From contig NZ_RJPZ01000004.1 in NCBI RefSeq assembly GCF_003943615.1, positions 62,001 through 126,000 of the forward strand: a stretch of DNA of 64,000 nt, in the 5' to 3' direction. Origin of the DNA: Streptococcus australis (GTDB lineage: Bacteria > Bacillota > Bacilli > Lactobacillales > Streptococcaceae). Made by a program: the position numbers and the translations under genes. The notes beneath the pieces were generated by a model, which was not told the origin of the DNA, did not search any database, and saw only the letters and a program-made list of their open reading frames with translations. Of the stretch, positions 54,844 to 62,431 are shown piece after piece. The number at the start of each line of letters is the position of its first letter. Within the stretch, counting starts at the first letter, position 1.

Positions 54844-55983
54844 TTATGAGCAATCTTTCCAGACATCTCTGATTTGATTAAATTCCTCAAAAATTTTCTC
54901 CTCTAGAGTGTGTCCATATACTTCTACTAACATTGAAATATCTCTATGCCCTAGAATTTTTGCAATAACTCCAAGGTCAAATCCTTTGTGCCAAAGGTAG
55001 CTTCCATAGGTATGACGTGCTCCTTTTGTCGTGATAATTGGATAAATATCTAATTCATTTAAAAGAACACTCAAAGCTTTATTGACACTTGCAATATCTG
55101 GTACCAAGTGAATATATCCATAATGCTGAAAAATCATTTTATACCTATTCTTGATTCCTAGCTCTTTATTAGCCTTCTCCTGTTCAATTTTTAGGACTTG
55201 TAATATCTTAATACATTCTTCGTCTATCGGTACCATCCGAATAGACGTTTTGTTTTTTGGAGGGACAAATTTATGAGAAAGGGTATTAAACCTCCTATAT
55301 GTTTTTAGCAGTCCTCTGTCAAAGTCGACTTCATTCCAAGTTAACGCTATTAACTCTCCAAATCTCATGCCTGTTTTTAATAGAAAATAGACGATATAAG
55401 GAACAATTGAACGTTGGTAATCAAATTTTCTCTTTACTGCTAAAAGTAAATCCAGATAGTCCTTTTCTGTATGTAAATATTTCTCTTCTGTCATCTGTTG
55501 TTCTTTGGATGAAAATAACTCGACATGTTGTGTAAAATCATCTATTAGAACTTTGTCTGCAATTGCCATTTGGATGCTCTGATGAATTCCAGTATTCAAT
55601 CTACCAAGAAAATTTCTACCAACTGTTTGACCATACTTATTCATTATTCTTTGGTATTCACTCGCACGAATTTGAGTGACTTTTTTATTTCCAAATAATC
55701 TTTCAATTGTGTTTTTACGGAGAAGATATTTTTTCTTTGTCTCTTCCGACCTACTACTCGGTAGAATTTTTAGTTCAAGCCATTCTTGATATAGATCGAC
55801 AAGAGAAATATCTCTAGAAATTCTTTTCCCTAAACGAAGTTCTTGCAGAATCGGCTCAGCTTCTGACTCTGCAAGTTTTTTTGTTTTAAAACCGCTATTA
55901 TGAGCAACAGTTTTTCCTTCGTTACGAATTTCATAGGTCCATAAGTTACTATCTCCTCGCTTTCGATAACGAACACTTGCCAT
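54844..55983 (-). CDS. Tyrosine recombinase / integrase
   Basis: Catalyses site-specific integration and excision at tRNA-Lys. N-terminal AP2-like arm-binding region (residues 1-60), SAM-like core-binding domain (70-160), and catalytic domain with the first Arg in LKTGMRFGELIAL (near 218), HTYG (near 325), GHRDISMLVEVYGH with the nucleophile Tyr near residue 359. 379 residues, apparently intact. Its stop lies 20 nt inside the left att repeat; its start is 1 nt after the DUF3173 gene. Confidence 0.95.
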   Translation of the reverse strand: MASVRYRKRGDSNLWTYEIRNEGKTVAHNSGFKTKKLAESEAEPILQELRLGKRISRDISLVDLYQEWLELKILPSSRSEETKKKYLLRKNTIERLFGNKKVTQIRASEYQRIMNKYGQTVGRNFLGRLNTGIHQSIQMAIADKVLIDDFTQHVELFSSKEQQMTEEKYLHTEKDYLDLLLAVKRKFDYQRSIVPYIVYFLLKTGMRFGELIALTWNEVDFDRGLLKTYRRFNTLSHKFVPPKNKTSIRMVPIDEECIKILQVLKIEQEKANKELGIKNRYKMIFQHYGYIHLVPDIASVNKALSVLLNELDIYPIITTKGARHTYGSYLWHKGFDLGVIAKILGHRDISMLVEVYGHTLEEKIFEEFNQIRDVWKDCS

Positions 55984-55984
55984 A

Positions 55985-56173
55985 TTACGCCACCTCTGTT
56001 CCTAGAATCTCATTTACAACACTTTTTGGAACAACCATCAAACGTTTACGATTATAAAATGTATAGCCTCGTGATACAAGTAATTCTCTTGCCTGATGGA
56101 TGATATCATTTGCAGTGTGAGGGCGATAGCCCATTTCAATTAATTCTTTGTTACTAATTAAATTATGATCCAT
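55985..56173 (-). CDS. DUF3173 protein (excisionase-like)
   Basis: A 62-residue protein with an HTH-like start (ISNKELIEMGYRPHTANDII) and a basic middle, of the DUF3173 type found next to integrases in streptococcal mobile elements. Its position suggests a directionality factor or integrase regulator. It is separated from the integrase by 1 nt and from the initiator by 11 nt, so all three are one operon. Confidence 0.85.
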   Translation of the reverse strand: MDHNLISNKELIEMGYRPHTANDIIHQARELLVSRGYTFYNRKRLMVVPKSVVNEILGTEVA

Positions 56174-56184
56174 AGTTATCCTCC

Positions 56185-57162
56185 TTATTTATTTTCTAAA
56201 GTCAGAAACTCGCCTACAAGTAGTTGTAATTCTGCATTTAATTTAGGGAGATTCTGTATTAATACTTCTTTTAATTCTTCCGCAAATTGGTTCGTTTCTT
56301 CTCTCAATAGTTTGCGGACTCTTGTTTTTTTCTTTTTGATGCTGTCTGATTTTAAATTTGGAAAAGCCAATGATAACAGTTCAGGATTGTTTAGAAAGAT
56401 AATTGTAAATGCTCTTTGATCCACTCGAATATGATCTAGCTTATAAAACCCGAAATTATCAAGTCTACTCATAATATCTTGGACCATCTCCTCCCCAATC
56501 GCTTTGGTTCTGAGTTGGAACTCTAGTCTCCACCAAAACGGATTTACATCCAAATCTAGCTTCTCTTCTCGCTTGTGAGCAATGATTTCTTTATTCTTAT
56601 CATATAACCTAACTTGTACATTACTACCGCTAGAACCCCAATATTTCGTCTCTAATTCGCCCCCTCGACCATAGAAGACCTTATGTGTAACACCACCTTT
56701 AATATGTTGCAAATTAACGATTTCAGGCCTGTTGAAAATGTCAAATGCCAAATCAAAACGAGACAAACGTACCGTCAATGAATTCAATCTGGCAAAGTAC
56801 ATTAATTGCCTCCATACTTTCATTCCATCAAATTCTTTTAAAGTATTAGGATTGAAATCAATCCGAATCAATTGTTCACCTCCATAAGTGGATAATTGAA
56901 AAAATATAATATTGATCGAATCATACTCATTAAAATCTTTAGCTAAAGTAAAGACATCATCTCGAACATTATCATATATTTCAAATGAATGAACTCTTGT
57001 ACTTATTGCCTGTTTCAGATTTTTGAAAATTCGTCTTAGGGAACCAGTGTCTGTATCCCAGATAACCGTTAGTCTATCAATACTGACATCTAACCTCTGT
57101 ACTAATTCTCCTATTTCACATCGTTCTTGAATGCTTCTTAAATCTTGTATAGAAACCAACAA
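56185..57162 (-). CDS. Replication initiation factor (Rep_trans, possible MOBT relaxase)
   Basis: A 325-residue rolling-circle initiator-like protein of the family including Tn916 Orf20 and ICEBs1 NicK, which nick the element's origin of transfer. Recognisable parts are VSIDRLTVIWDTD (near 25), LSRFDLAFDIFN (near 157), VQVRLYDKNKEI with the catalytic-type Tyr (near 207) and FWWRLEFQLR (near 230). It starts at a TTG after a GGGGGG tract; upstream ATG alternatives are absent. The N-terminus is short compared with many members, so the start is uncertain. Confidence 0.85.
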   Translation of the reverse strand: MLVSIQDLRSIQERCEIGELVQRLDVSIDRLTVIWDTDTGSLRRIFKNLKQAISTRVHSFEIYDNVRDDVFTLAKDFNEYDSINIIFFQLSTYGGEQLIRIDFNPNTLKEFDGMKVWRQLMYFARLNSLTVRLSRFDLAFDIFNRPEIVNLQHIKGGVTHKVFYGRGGELETKYWGSSGSNVQVRLYDKNKEIIAHKREEKLDLDVNPFWWRLEFQLRTKAIGEEMVQDIMSRLDNFGFYKLDHIRVDQRAFTIIFLNNPELLSLAFPNLKSDSIKKKKTRVRKLLREETNQFAEELKEVLIQNLPKLNAELQLLVGEFLTLENK

Positions 57163-57599
57163 AATTGTCCCCCCTTCTTTTAGATTTTTTAGGTCTCAGA
57201 AACACCGTCAAATCAACGTTTGCCCGTTCCGTCGTTCTTTGGACGTTGTCCTAAGTGTACCTTTTTGCTGGCTGTTAGAATAGCCAGCTTTTGCTTGGCT
57301 AGAAATTGTCTGGACGGCAGTCTTCGGGACTTCGCCTGACTTCCCGTCAGGCTCGCCCTTGTCCTTGTCCACACAATTTCTAGCTCCAAGGCTTCGAATA
57401 GTCATAAGTCATAGTCTCGTCCTCAACTTCTTCCTCACTCACCAATCCTAAACTTACGAGCTATTTTTTGTATTATTTATAACTTATTTATAAGTTATAA
57501 ATATATTTTATAAAAAATATTTTAAATAGTCAACTAAAAACTTGATTTGTAAGTTTATGGGTGATAAAATAAGTTTAAAATACAACATAGGAGTTTATC
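57163..57599. other. Candidate origin region (oriT/dso) between initiator and XRE regulator
   Basis: No convincing gene. It holds nested inverted repeats: GCTGGCT/AGCCAGC near 57268-57289; a 17-bp pair at 57299-57315 and 57367-57383 with one mismatch (CTAGAAATTGT-TGGAC); inside it CCTGAC/GTCAGG; and, near the XRE gene, 12-bp arms ATTTATAACTTA/TAAGTTATAAAT (57475-57502) and AAACTT/AAGTTT before the -10 region. The first group is a likely nick or replication origin, the second likely operators. Confidence 0.55.
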
Positions 57600-58112
57600 A
57601 TGACCTTTATTATTCAAAATTTTGGACCCAATTTGGCACGACTACGCATAGAAAAAGGAGTAAGTCAAACTCAACTTGCGGAAGATTTAGGAATCGGTAA
57701 ACAGTCCATCTCTGATTACGAAAAACAAAAAAGCTATCCTACCTTTGCAAATTTAGATAAGATAGCAGAATATTTTAATGCAACTCCAACCCAACTATTT
57801 GGAACTAGTAAAGAGATTGAGTTAGAAAAGAGTGTTCTTGAATCGAATGAATACTCTGATAAAGTAAGTGAGATTTTAAAAGCTGTCAAATACATCGAAG
57901 ATTTTCTAGAAACTGATGGACAGTACTTAGAGGATTTACTTTACTTAACAAGAGGCAACCAACTATACACAGAAGATGGAGATGAGTTGTATATGGATCC
58001 AACTTCTCAGAAAAGAACACTTCATAACCAATATGAACCTGGTTTTATTGTAGCAAGGGATAAATCTCCACTAGAACTCTTAATTGAAAATAAGGAATTG
58101 TTTGATAAATAG
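57600..58112 (+). CDS. XRE-family regulator of the mobile element
   Basis: A 170-residue protein; helix-turn-helix at residues about 9-63 (LARLRIEKGVSQTQLAEDLG, KQSISDYEKQKSYP). The C-terminal part ends in YEPGFIVARDKSPLELLIENKELFDK. AGGAG precedes the ATG by 7 nt. Divergent from the integrase operon, so it may keep excision and initiator genes silent. A second, broken copy of its 3' end lies at 59344-59444. Confidence 0.88.
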   Translation: MTFIIQNFGPNLARLRIEKGVSQTQLAEDLGIGKQSISDYEKQKSYPTFANLDKIAEYFNATPTQLFGTSKEIELEKSVLESNEYSDKVSEILKAVKYIEDFLETDGQYLEDLLYLTRGNQLYTEDGDELYMDPTSQKRTLHNQYEPGFIVARDKSPLELLIENKELFDK

Positions 58113-58194
58113 AAAAAGCGAGGATAACCTCGCTTCAGATTGAAGTTAAAATCTTTAGAAGACACTTTTATAAGGACTTTGTCTTCAATCTGTG

Positions 58195-58224
58195 AAAAGG
58201 AGTGAAAACTCCTTTTCTTTTTGT
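58195..58224 (+). terminator. Terminator after the XRE gene
   Basis: AAAAGGAGT / ACTCCTTTT with a GAAA loop, then CTTTTTG. It is preceded by AGCGAGG/CCTCGCT and CAGATTGAAG/CTTCAATCTG hairpins. Confidence 0.8.
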
Positions 58225-58262
58225 AAGTCAGACTGAAACTTCCAAATTGTTTATTTATTTTA

Positions 58263-58291
58263 TTGACATTTTCTATAAAAATAAGTACAAT
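58263..58291 (+). promoter_or_regulatory. Promoter of the DUF308 gene
   Basis: TTGACA, 17-nt spacer, TACAAT. Confidence 0.75.
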
Positions 58292-58335
58292 AGTTTTATT
58301 ATCAAACTATACTATACTATATAGGGGGTATTGAA

Positions 58336-58851
58336 ATGAAATTTTCTAATCGTTTACTGCTATTCCTTGCAGGAGTTGTTTTTGTCCTTTTAGGACTTTT
58401 CCTATTTACAAACCCAGTAGCTAATCTTGTTGCTTACAGCTGGTGGATTTCATTTGGTTTACTGGTTTCTTCTATAGCAGCTATTTTAGGCTATTTCTCT
58501 GCACCAAAAGAGCTTCGCTCACCTGTTTATCTTTTCCAAGGATTTGTTAGTCTTCTCTTAGCTCTTTACCTCGTTGCTTATGGCTTTGTGACCCTGCCGG
58601 TCGTCATTCCGACCATTGTAGGAATTTGGTTAATTGTAGAAGCCATTATTGCTTTCTTTAAAGGCAATCGTCTAGGATTGATTTTCCCTATTATTGGTAG
58701 CAATATCATGTGGGTAGCCTTGCTTGAATTTTTACTAGGTCTAGTGATTCTGTTCAATCCAGTGGCTACAGGTGTCTTTGTCGTTTATGTCATTGCCTTT
58801 GCATTTTTAGTTACTGGCTTCACCTACATTATTGAGGTCTTTCGTAAATAG
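58336..58851 (+). CDS. HdeD family membrane protein (DUF308)
   Basis: A 171-residue integral membrane protein with six short helices in three pairs, as in the HdeD/DUF308 family (LAGVVFVLLGLFLFTNPVA at the start, repeated as LLGLVILFNPVATGVFVVY near the end). Enterobacterial HdeD is an acid-resistance protein; the role here is unknown. It has its own promoter, an AGGGGG ribosome site and a terminator (58877-58909), so it is an autonomous cargo gene. Confidence 0.85.
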   Translation: MKFSNRLLLFLAGVVFVLLGLFLFTNPVANLVAYSWWISFGLLVSSIAAILGYFSAPKELRSPVYLFQGFVSLLLALYLVAYGFVTLPVVIPTIVGIWLIVEAIIAFFKGNRLGLIFPIIGSNIMWVALLEFLLGLVILFNPVATGVFVVYVIAFAFLVTGFTYIIEVFRK

Positions 58852-58876
58852 TCTAGTTGCTATTTCTATCGCATTC

Positions 58877-58909
58877 AAAAAAGCTGGGAAATCATATTCT
58901 CAGCTTTTT
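58877..58909 (+). terminator. Terminator after the DUF308 gene
   Basis: AAAAAGCTG / CAGCTTTTT with a 14-nt loop. Confidence 0.75.
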
Positions 58910-58923
58910 CGTCTCTTTAATTA

Positions 58924-59129
58924 TCACTTTTTCGCATTCCATTCTGCGTAGAATTGCTCCAAGTATTCTTCCAAAAAGTGATGGCATAGTGCTCTAGCAT
59001 TCGATAAGTTGCAATAATAACCGGTCGAGAACGGGGCATCGACTCAATCATACCGAAAATAAAAGAGCGAATGTTATCTGCAAAAAGAAAGCTTAGATTC
59101 TTTGCGATTTCAACAAAAAAAGCACTGTT
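58924..59129 (-). pseudogene. 3' fragment of an unrecognised gene, frameshifted
   Basis: The minus strand reads as coding: SAFFVEIAKNLSFLFAD, IRSFIFGMIESMPRSRP, IIATYRMLEHYA, then a frame change near 58980 restores FLEEYLEQFYAEWNAKK-stop. The 5' part is missing where the IS3-type end begins at 59130. I do not know the family. Convergent with the DUF308 gene. Confidence 0.6.
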
Positions 59130-59330
59130 TGTACTGACCCCAAAAAGTTAGACAAGTAATTTAAGTGAAGGATTTAGTTCTGTATTTCACAGGACTAATG
59201 TAAGTGGCTCATTTGGACTATCCTCCTGTTTTGTTTTGTCACTTACAGTATAGTCCTTTTAGGCTTTTCTTGTATTTTGAGTTTAACTAGCACCACGGGT
59301 ATTATTTTTCCTTTTACTTACCAGATAGAA
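59130..59330 (-). mobile_element. IS3-family-like end, truncated
   Basis: Begins TGTACTGACCCCAAAAAGTT at 59130, the end type of IS150-group IS3 elements. The adjoining sequence on the minus strand looks like a decayed end of an orfB. The remaining IS is missing; its other boundary near 59330 is approximate. Confidence 0.55.
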
Positions 59331-59343
59331 GTTAAAACTTAAT

Positions 59344-59444
59344 TGAAAAGAACATTACATACTCAATATGAACCTGGTTTTATTGTAGCAAGAGAAAAAT
59401 CTCCTTTAGAACTTTTAATTGAAAATAAGGAGCTATTAGATTAA
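59344..59444 (+). pseudogene. Broken second copy of the XRE regulator 3' end
   Basis: Encodes KRTLHTQYEPGFIVAREK then SPLELLIENKELLD-stop, nearly identical to the last ~33 residues of the regulator at 57600-58112, and the following AAAAAGCGAGGAT is shared too. It shows that a related element once stood here. Confidence 0.85.
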
Positions 59445-59458
59445 AAAAAGCGAGGATA

Positions 59459-59511
59459 TGTACTGATCCCAAAAGTTAGATTTTTTCTGTCTAACTTTTG
59501 GGGTCAGTACA
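59459..59511. repeat. Palindrome of two head-to-head IS ends
   Basis: TGTACTGATCCCAAAAGTTAGA and its inverse TCTAACTTTTGGGGTCAGTACA surround a 9-nt centre. Arms match the IS3-type end at 59130. Too short to be a functional IS; either a deletion product or a tiny non-autonomous element. Confidence 0.75.
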
Positions 59512-59548
59512 TTTTCAACTCTCTTATTTATTTTCTTATCTCACATAA

Positions 59549-59650
59549 TTACTTCACATGTCCAGGCTCATCAAATTCATTTTTTTCAATAACATATGCC
59601 ACATTTGCATCCTTATTGAACAAAGAACATATATCTATTATGCTACAAAA
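59549..59650 (-). pseudogene. Possible 3' gene fragment
   Basis: On the minus strand LFNKDANVAYVIEKNEFDEP then GHVK-stop reads like the end of a real protein, without any start or ribosome site. Unrecognised. The region to 59758 otherwise shows only the promoter area of the YeiH gene. Confidence 0.3.
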
Positions 59651-59758
59651 GCTTTTTGACCGCAAAATTCCATTTATTTGTAACCTTCTTCCTACTTTCT
59701 ATTTTACTTTTCTGACAGAAAAGATTATAATAAGAAGTATTTTTTTTCGGAGGTTTTT

Positions 59759-60769
59759 ATGTCATTTCTATCAAAAAATTGGGCAGGACTGTTAGTCTGT
59801 CTGATCATTTCTATCATCTCTTGGGTTTTAGGAGGATTTCTTCCTGTTGTGGGAGCACCTGTTTTCGCCATTTTTATCGGAATGATTCTCCATCCCTTTC
59901 TCACTTCCTATACACAACTGGATGCTGGCTTGACTTATAGCTCAAAAAAACTGCTTCAGTATGCTGTTATCTTGCTTGGGTTTGGACTCAATATCTCACA
60001 AGTTTTCGCAGTTGGAAAATCTTCCCTCCCTGTTATCCTTTCAACCATTTCTATCGCTTTGATTATAGCTTTCTTTTTCCAACGATTTTTTAACATGGAT
60101 ACAAAGCTAGCTACCTTGATTGGAGTTGGATCTTCTATCTGTGGCGGTTCTGCCATTGCAGCGACTGCTCCTGTTATTCACGCCAAGGAAAAAGAAGTGG
60201 CCCAAGCCATTTCTGTTATCTTTTTCTTCAATGTCTTGGCAGCTCTTATTTTTCCAACTCTAGGTTCTTGGCTCCATTTCTCCAACGAAGGTTTTGCTCT
60301 CTTTGCAGGTACTGCGGTCAACGATACTTCCTCTGTAACAGCCACAGCTAGCGCTTGGGATAGTCTTTACAATAGCAACACTCTTGAATCTGCCACTATT
60401 GTCAAACTGACACGCACCCTGGCTATTATCCCTATCACTCTCTTCCTCTCCTATTGGCAAAGCCGTCAACAAGGCAACAACCAAGGGGTAAAGCTTAAAA
60501 AAGTCTTCCCCGTTTTCATCCTCTACTTTATCCTAGCTTCTCTGCTAACTACTCTTCTCACATCTTTCGGTGTCAGCAATAGCTTCTTTTCACCTCTCAA
60601 AGAACTCTCTAAATTCCTTATTGTCATGGCCATGAGTGCTATCGGCCTCAAAACCAATCTCATTGGATTAATCAAATCCAGTGGACAGGCCATTCTTCTC
60701 GGAGCCATTTGCTGGATTGCCATCATCCTCACTAGTCTTGGTGTGCAATTACTCATCGGTATTTACTAA
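59759..60769 (+). CDS. YeiH/YidD-type putative sulfate exporter family protein (UPF0324)
   Basis: A 336-residue membrane protein with about ten helices. Family marks: [18 protein letters not shown] near residue 25, [19 protein letters not shown] near 120, [14 protein letters not shown] near 160, [11 protein letters not shown] near 292. Related proteins are annotated as sulfate or small-anion exporters, with thin experimental support. The start follows TCGGAGG by 6 nt. Intact cargo gene at the right part of the element. Confidence 0.85.
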   Translation: MSFLSKNWAGLLVCLIISIISWVLGGFLPVVGAPVFAIFIGMILHPFLTSYTQLDAGLTYSSKKLLQYAVILLGFGLNISQVFAVGKSSLPVILSTISIALIIAFFFQRFFNMDTKLATLIGVGSSICGGSAIAATAPVIHAKEKEVAQAISVIFFFNVLAALIFPTLGSWLHFSNEGFALFAGTAVNDTSSVTATASAWDSLYNSNTLESATIVKLTRTLAIIPITLFLSYWQSRQQGNNQGVKLKKVFPVFILYFILASLLTTLLTSFGVSNSFFSPLKELSKFLIVMAMSAIGLKTNLIGLIKSSGQAILLGAICWIAIILTSLGVQLLIGIY

Positions 60770-60803
60770 GAAAAAAGGGAGCCGAAAGGCTACCTCAGAA
60801 CGT

Positions 60804-60836
60804 AGACAAACGTCATTTTTGGCGTTTGTCTTTTTG
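60804..60836 (+). terminator. Terminator after the YeiH-family gene
   Basis: AGACAAACG / CGTTTGTCT with a 10-nt loop, then TTTTG. Confidence 0.85.
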
Positions 60837-60894
60837 TATGTTCAAAGATATTTTGTCTTATCATCTACTATTCCATCCAAAAATCTGATTTAAA

Positions 60895-60957
60895 TCAAAA
60901 TAAAAAGGGATATTCCCTATCCATTTCGATAATTTTTTCATTAATTTGTTTTTCCAT
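60895..60957 (-). CDS. Tiny ORF (20 aa) with strong ribosome site
   Basis: Peptide MEKQINEKIIEMDREYPFLF. GGAGGA stands a few nt before the ATG, and TGCTATACT, an extended -10, lies about 55 nt upstream on the same strand (near 61014-61022). Either a real small protein at the right end of the mobile element or the surviving start of a truncated gene. Confidence 0.4.
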   Translation of the reverse strand: MEKQINEKIIEMDREYPFLF

Positions 60958-61083
60958 TTTATCCTCCGATTAGTCTCGCACTGATATTTATTGATAACAA
61001 CACTATATTTCTAGTATAGCATAATCATCAGATATTATAGGTTTTCAAACCAAATGTGAGTCATTCGTTTTTGCCCCACTTTT

Positions 61084-61376
61084 GCCCCATTTTAAATCAT
61101 GACATTGAAAATACCTAAAAGTACCTTCCGAAAATCATCTATATTTCAATATTTTTGATTACTTTCAATATGAAAATTTCATACAAATTCATGCAGGGGG
61201 CATCTAAATTAACAGGAAAAAGCCTTGATTTACAAGGCTTTTTTGCTTGTCTATAACTGATTTGCCCCATTTTTAAATCATTTCATTGAAATTACCTAAA
61301 AGCACCTCCCGAAAATCAGCTATATTTCAATATTTTTGATTACTTTCAATATGAAAAATTCTTACAAATTCATGCA
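61084..61376. repeat. Right attachment repeat and tandem scar of a second element
   Basis: The 79-bp att repeat (61192-61270) is flanked by two copies of ~113 bp (61084-61195 and 61264-61376) that share ACCTAAAAG, CTATATTTCAATATTTTTG and end CAAATTCATGCA. The second copy ends at a degenerate att (TGCAATAGGC). The 181-bp unit between the att cores is what remains of a second element after internal deletion. Confidence 0.8.
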
Positions 61377-61388
61377 ATAGGCAGAACA

Positions 61389-61424
61389 AAACCAGCAACT
61401 TTTTTATGAAGTTGCTGGTTTTGT
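61389..61424. terminator. Terminator after the SemiSWEET gene
   Basis: AAAACCAGCAACTT / AAGTTGCTGGTTTT with a 7-nt loop. Strong in either direction. Confidence 0.85.
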
Positions 61425-61435
61425 TTATATAATTT

Positions 61436-61699
61436 TTATAAAGAAGTAATAAAAGTTAAACCACCTAATATCACTCCCGCTGCATTGGGAATGATGAGAA
61501 TCCAATCTTTTTTAGGTTCTTTTGTCCAACCATAGATTACCCAAATTAAACAAGAAACTGATGCGAATAGTGGTTGGAATGGTTGAGCTTTTTCTCCTTG
61601 TAAGTTAGCGATAATTTGTGGAATATATGCAATAAAGACAAGAATCCCAATAAAAGCTCCAATAGATCCGACAAAGCGATTAATTTTTTGTTTAGACAT
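61436..61699 (-). CDS. SemiSWEET-type transporter
   Basis: An 87-residue protein with three membrane helices and the PQ motif (FIAYIPQIIANL near residue 25). SemiSWEETs work as dimers and pass sugars down their gradient. It lies outside the mobile element, with its own terminator, upstream of the IS256 remnant. Confidence 0.88.
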   Translation of the reverse strand: MSKQKINRFVGSIGAFIGILVFIAYIPQIIANLQGEKAQPFQPLFASVSCLIWVIYGWTKEPKKDWILIIPNAAGVILGGLTFITSL

Positions 61700-61742
61700 A
61701 TAATACCTCCTGACGTTTTATTATCTCAGAAAGGAAAAATAC

Positions 61743-62342
61743 TGTCAATAATTATGTGTAAAAACTCTAGTAGAGTTATGAAGTTTTAATCAAATAAGCT
61801 TTCAAGTGTGTCAGAACATTGGCCAAACCCTTTACGGATTCGCTGACTTTGCTTGAAATTATAATACTAGGTAACGGTCCAGAGCCTCCTCGTTAGGAAA
61901 AAAAACCTTCTTTTTCGTTTGACGTTTGATTTCTTTGTTAAGAGACTCAATGAGGTTTGTCGAATAAAGGCTGTGCCAAATCTGGTAGGGAAACTGATAA
62001 AAAGTTAAAAGATTATCCGGATTCTCCAGACTTTCCATGACTTTCCTATATTTGGTTTCAAATTTCCATGAATACGTTCCATTACGACTAGTACCAGAAT
62101 TATAGCCTACTTTTTCATAGGGCTCATACCCTAAAAAGGCTGATAGCTCTGCTTGAAGCAGGCATTCATAGCTGTTTCAAGAGAAGAACGAAAAATATCA
62201 TCAATATCTTGCTTTTGAGCTAGGAAATTAAGCAATTCTGTGGTAAATCGAGTCATAGGAATAAATCTCTTTCTAGTAATGTGTTGCAACTCTACTATAA
62301 CGGATTTATTCCTTTTTGTGTTTACACAACTTATTTTACACT
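61743..62342 (-). mobile_element. Internally deleted IS256-family element
   Basis: About 600 bp against roughly 1.3-1.4 kb for an intact IS256 member. The right end (GTTTACACAACTTATTTTACAC) and the left end (near ATAATTATGTGTAAAAACTC) are imperfect inverted repeats. Confidence 0.7.
61786..62256 (-). pseudogene. IS256-family transposase remnant
   Basis: N-terminal part MTRFTTELLNFLAQKQDIDD, LQAELSAFLGYEPYEKVGYN is joined, after loss of the catalytic centre, to the C-terminal FPYQIWHSLYSTNLIESLN, EIKRQTKKKVFFPNEEALDR and RIRKGFGQCSDTLESLFD-stop, with frameshifts. It cannot be active. Confidence 0.85.
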
Positions 62343-62368
62343 ACCCTTTCTCTACTATCCATTCAAAC

Positions 62369-62408
62369 AAAAAAATCTCTTTCCACATTCATAGAAAGAG
62401 AACTTTTT
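62369..62408. terminator. Terminator after the GH32 gene
   Basis: TCTCTTTC / GAAAGAGA with a 10-nt loop, flanked by A and T runs. On the minus strand it is followed by TTTTTTTG. Confidence 0.8.
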
Positions 62409-62431
62409 CTTTAGGAGAAATAACTTAATTT

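Larger units (their letters stand above)
54747..61195. mobile_element. Integrative mobilizable element in tRNA-Lys(CTT)
   Basis: About 6.4 kb bounded by direct repeats. Gene content: tyrosine integrase next to the tRNA, DUF3173 protein, Rep_trans/MOBT-type initiator, XRE regulator, then gene and IS fragments and two intact membrane-protein cargo genes. No coupling ATPase or conjugation genes, so it would need a helper for transfer. Pairs of TTTGCCCCA lie just inside each end (54816 and 54828; 61070 and 61081), possible integrase arm sites. Confidence 0.85.

Noticed and set aside
57208-57405. A 65-codon minus-strand frame upstream of the Rep_trans gene
   Set aside because: It runs through the strongest inverted repeats of the region, has no clear ribosome site and no recognisable family. 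The DNA structure is the more likely reason for its existence.
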